Source: JABDIY01 sp041576015 (GTDB lineage: Bacteria; Actinomycetota; Acidimicrobiia; Acidimicrobiales; SZUA-35). Taken from it: a stretch of 15,901 bases of DNA. A program made the position numbers and the translations under genes. This document shows positions 14,251 through 15,901 of this stretch, piece by piece (position 1 is the first letter of the stretch; every line of letters starts with the position of its first letter). The stretch spans positions 1 through 15,901 of the forward strand of contig JBFGLT010000067.1 in NCBI GenBank assembly GCA_041576015.1, in the 5' to 3' direction. The notes under the pieces were generated by a model. That model had not been told where the DNA came from. It did no database searches and was given only the letters and a program-made list of their open reading frames with translations.

Positions 14251-15270
14251 TCAGCCGGTGGACCAGACGGCGGTGATCGCCCCGGACCCGTCGGTGCTAC
14301 GCACCCGGCCGTCGGTCTCCAGGGCCAGCAGATGGGCGTACACCGAACTGGCGGCCGCCCGCCACAGTCGCTTGTCGACGCCGGCGTAGATCAGCACGAC
14401 GAGGTCGACGACGCTGCGCGGGCCGGCCTCGAGGGCGGCGAGAATCTGGGCGGTCCGCTCGTTGCGGTGGTCGATGAAGGAACGTACGTACGGAGCTGGA
14501 TCCTCGATGGGCGGGCCGTGCGTTGGCAAGAAGTAGTCGTCGTCCACCAGGAGGAGCCGTTCCAGGCTCGCCAGATAGAGGTTGAGGTCACCGTCGGGCG
14601 GGGCGATGACCGACGTCGCCCACCCCATCACGTGGTCGCCGGTGAAGACGACCGAGCGGCCGTTCCCGTCGTCGGCGAGCCGATAGCACACGTGATTGCT
14701 GGTGTGACCGGGGGTGTGCAGGACCTCGACCGCCCAGCCCTCGCCCTCGATACGGTCGCTGACCCCGCGATCGTCGACGGGGGCGTGTCCCACGACCGTC
14801 TCGGGGTGGAACTCGAGGTCGGGGCCCTCCCGTTTGAGCTCGTCGGGCAGGTTGGCCCATTCCTCGGCGAATCGCCGGTTCTCCTCCGGGGTGATGTACG
14901 CGCCGAAGTCGAGCCGGGCGAGCGGATCACCGGAGGCCACCGGCCCGTGGGGGCCGTATCCAAAAGTCGTCGCACCGGTGCGGCGCGCCAGCTCGGGGAC
15001 ACCCGCGGTGTGGTCGGTGTGGGTGTGGGTGACGAGGATCCGACCGATTCGCTCCCCTGGCCCGAGGCAGGACTCGATCGCGTCCATGTGCTCGGGAAGA
15101 CCGGGCCCGGGGTCGATCACGGCCACATCGCCCCGCCCGACCAGGTAGGCGCCGCTCCCGGTGAAGGTGAAGGCGTTCGGGTTCTCGGCGACGACCCGCC
15201 GGACGAGGGGGGCGACCGGCACGCACTCCCCGTAGCGCGGATCGAACTGGCGGTTGTGGACGATGGTCAT
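14251..15270 (-). CDS. MBL-fold metallo-hydrolase with C-terminal winged helix (LACTB2-like)
   Basis: At 339 residues this has the metallo-beta-lactamase fold with the dinuclear metal motif VTHTHTDHTAGVPEL (HTHTDH), a second histidine in LHTPGHTSNHVCY, the aspartate of FTGDHVMGWA and a final histidine in LPTHGPPIEDP. The C-terminal ~65 residues (ILAALEAGPRSVVDLVVLIY onwards) form the winged-helix segment (BLACT_WH) typical of LACTB2-like proteins. An insertion of about 55 residues, with EENRRFAEEWANLPDELKRE, lies between the first and second metal motifs. LACTB2 itself is a single-strand RNA endonuclease, but bacterial relatives are mostly uncharacterised and may hydrolyse thioesters or lactones. 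The ATG overlaps the thioesterase stop (ATGA), so the two are co-translated, which favours a role in acyl metabolism. There is no sign of a signal peptide. Confidence 0.87.
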   Translation of the reverse strand: MTIVHNRQFDPRYGECVPVAPLVRRVVAENPNAFTFTGSGAYLVGRGDVAVIDPGPGLPEHMDAIESCLGPGERIGRILVTHTHTDHTAGVPELARRTGATTFGYGPHGPVASGDPLARLDFGAYITPEENRRFAEEWANLPDELKREGPDLEFHPETVVGHAPVDDRGVSDRIEGEGWAVEVLHTPGHTSNHVCYRLADDGNGRSVVFTGDHVMGWATSVIAPPDGDLNLYLASLERLLLVDDDYFLPTHGPPIEDPAPYVRSFIDHRNERTAQILAALEAGPRSVVDLVVLIYAGVDKRLWRAAASSVYAHLLALETDGRVRSTDGSGAITAVWSTG

Positions 15271-15716
15271 CGGTCGGCAGGTGTGGTGGTTGCACCCGGA
15301 ACGATCACGAGACGTCGGAGGCCGTCGAGGATCCAGTCCGGTGGCTTGGCCGGTTTGCCGGCGCGGTCGGTGATGCCGGCGCGAAGCTCTGCCGTCAGGT
15401 AGTCGGTCGTGTGATCGGGACTCGTGATGCGCTGGGTCCAGACGCCCGAGATCCGCCGGAGGGACTCGATGTGGGTGAGAACCTTCACGGGTTCGGCGGC
15501 GGTGGCCGGCACCAGGTACCTGGCGTGCACCTCGGCGATGACGAACTGAAACCCCGCGGCAGCTACCTGACCCAGCGGCAGTCCGACCGCTTCGAGCGCC
15601 TCGGCCCGGCCCTGCTCGAGGTACGTGAGGTACATGGCGTGGTTCACGTGACCGTAGGGATCGAGTTCGGCGAATCGGACGTTGATCGTCGTCTCGACCG
15701 GCAGTGGGACGCTCAC
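15267..15716 (-). CDS. Hotdog-fold acyl-CoA thioesterase (4HBT/YbgC type)
   Basis: The 149-residue protein is a single hotdog domain that would hydrolyse acyl-CoA or acyl-ACP thioesters. The family signature is complete: VRFAELDPYGHVNHAMYLTY, with the catalytic Asp of DPYGHVNH, then the central helix LEQGRAEALEAVGL. Strands FVIAEVHARYLVPA and VKVLTHIESLRRISGVW follow. The C-terminal tail (PPDWILDGLRRL) is slightly longer than in YbgC. The GTG start at 15716 has no Shine-Dalgarno sequence, but a TAGGTT -10 lies six bases before it, so the mRNA is probably leaderless. It overlaps the MBL gene by four bases and is the first gene of that pair. The natural substrate is not identifiable. YbgC-like enzymes act on short or aromatic acyl-CoAs. 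Confidence 0.9.
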   Translation of the reverse strand: MSVPLPVETTINVRFAELDPYGHVNHAMYLTYLEQGRAEALEAVGLPLGQVAAAGFQFVIAEVHARYLVPATAAEPVKVLTHIESLRRISGVWTQRITSPDHTTDYLTAELRAGITDRAGKPAKPPDWILDGLRRLVIVPGATTTPADR

Positions 15717-15722
15717 GTCTTC

Positions 15723-15728
15723 AACCTA
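15723..15728 (-). promoter_or_regulatory. -10 element for a leaderless thioesterase transcript
   Basis: On the minus strand this reads TAGGTT (TANNNT), six bases before the GTG at 15716. A start at this distance would make the transcript begin at the start codon. There is no ribosome binding site between them and no obvious -35 hexamer. Confidence 0.45.
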
Positions 15729-15745
15729 GGTCCCTGACGTGGTGT

Positions 15746-15766
15746 CCCCACGCTCCGACCGTGGGG
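15746..15766. repeat. Seven-base-pair inverted repeat upstream of the thioesterase gene
   Basis: CCCCACG (15746-15752) and CGTGGGG (15760-15766) are perfect complements around a seven-base loop, with a possible extra T-G pair outside. The stem lies 18 bases upstream of the thioesterase -10, where an operator for a repressor or activator would sit. It has no T-run on either side and is unlikely to be a terminator. The bases to its right, up to the window end, hold no gene I can support. Confidence 0.35.
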
Positions 15767-15901
15767 GCATGTCGACCGGGATCGAGCGGATCCCCTTCGT
15801 CGGCGGCGTTCGCGCCCGACTTCTCGGTGCTGCACCGTCGGAGCTCGGTCGCCGATCGAGCACGCTCGCTTGCCGGGGTCCTAGCCGGCGAACTGCAGCT
15901 G

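Noticed and set aside
15769..15901. Open frame starting ATG at 15769 and running off the right edge
   Set aside because: About 44 Arg/Ser-rich codons with no ribosome binding site at a usable distance, no family pattern, and a start directly after a hairpin. Not supportable without more sequence.
1..15901. CRISPR array, tRNA/rRNA genes, insertion sequences, prophage or integration sites
   Set aside because: No regularly spaced repeats, no cloverleaf or rRNA-like stretches, no transposase or integrase motifs, and composition is even throughout.

Overview
This is a 15.9 kb stretch of a high-GC actinobacterial chromosome. The evidence is strong G/C third positions, several GTG starts, two promoters that look leaderless (a TANNNT box six or seven bases before a GTG), a phosphoserine phosphatase with tandem ACT domains of the mycobacterial SerB2 kind, and a SARP-type regulator. 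An acidimicrobial or related environmental lineage is my guess; nothing in the window fixes the genus.

Left end (1-1588). A partial minus-strand gene of unknown function with an internal duplication runs off the left edge. It is divergent from a stand-alone SARP/BTAD regulator (707-1495). The 93 bases that follow carry a DosR(DevR)-like box and a promoter.

Operon 1 (1589-6786). Five plus-strand genes are joined by four-base stop/start overlaps: an acetyl-CoA synthetase-like ligase, E1-alpha and E1-beta of a 2-oxo acid (pyruvate or acetoin type) dehydrogenase, its lipoyl E2, and a small acyl carrier protein. No E3 gene is present. Both routes would deliver two-carbon acyl units, and an ACP co-translated with them is unusual.

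Stress block (6787-12978). A second DosR-like box precedes a small heat-shock protein (Hsp20), followed by RNase Z, a pyridoxamine-phosphate-oxidase-like flavoprotein and a fucose-isomerase-like protein, all on the plus strand. Converging on these from the minus strand are a two-domain UspE-type universal stress protein and a membrane-anchored PhoD-like phosphatase/phosphodiesterase. The stress-protein gene has a third, weaker box.

Right end (13000-15901). An apparently leaderless serB faces a minus-strand pair: a hotdog thioesterase and an MBL-fold hydrolase of the LACTB2 type with a C-terminal winged helix.

Main inference. The acs-like operon, hsp20 and the universal stress gene share a DosR-like box lying exactly 22 bases before a T-N4-T hexamer that fits a -10 element. 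Hsp20, universal stress proteins and PPOX-like flavoproteins are also typical members of DosR/DevR (hypoxia, redox, dormancy) regulons in other actinobacteria. The window therefore looks like part of such a regulon, extended to a two-carbon acyl/ACP pathway. No DosR regulator or sensor kinase is in view, so the regulator is inferred only.
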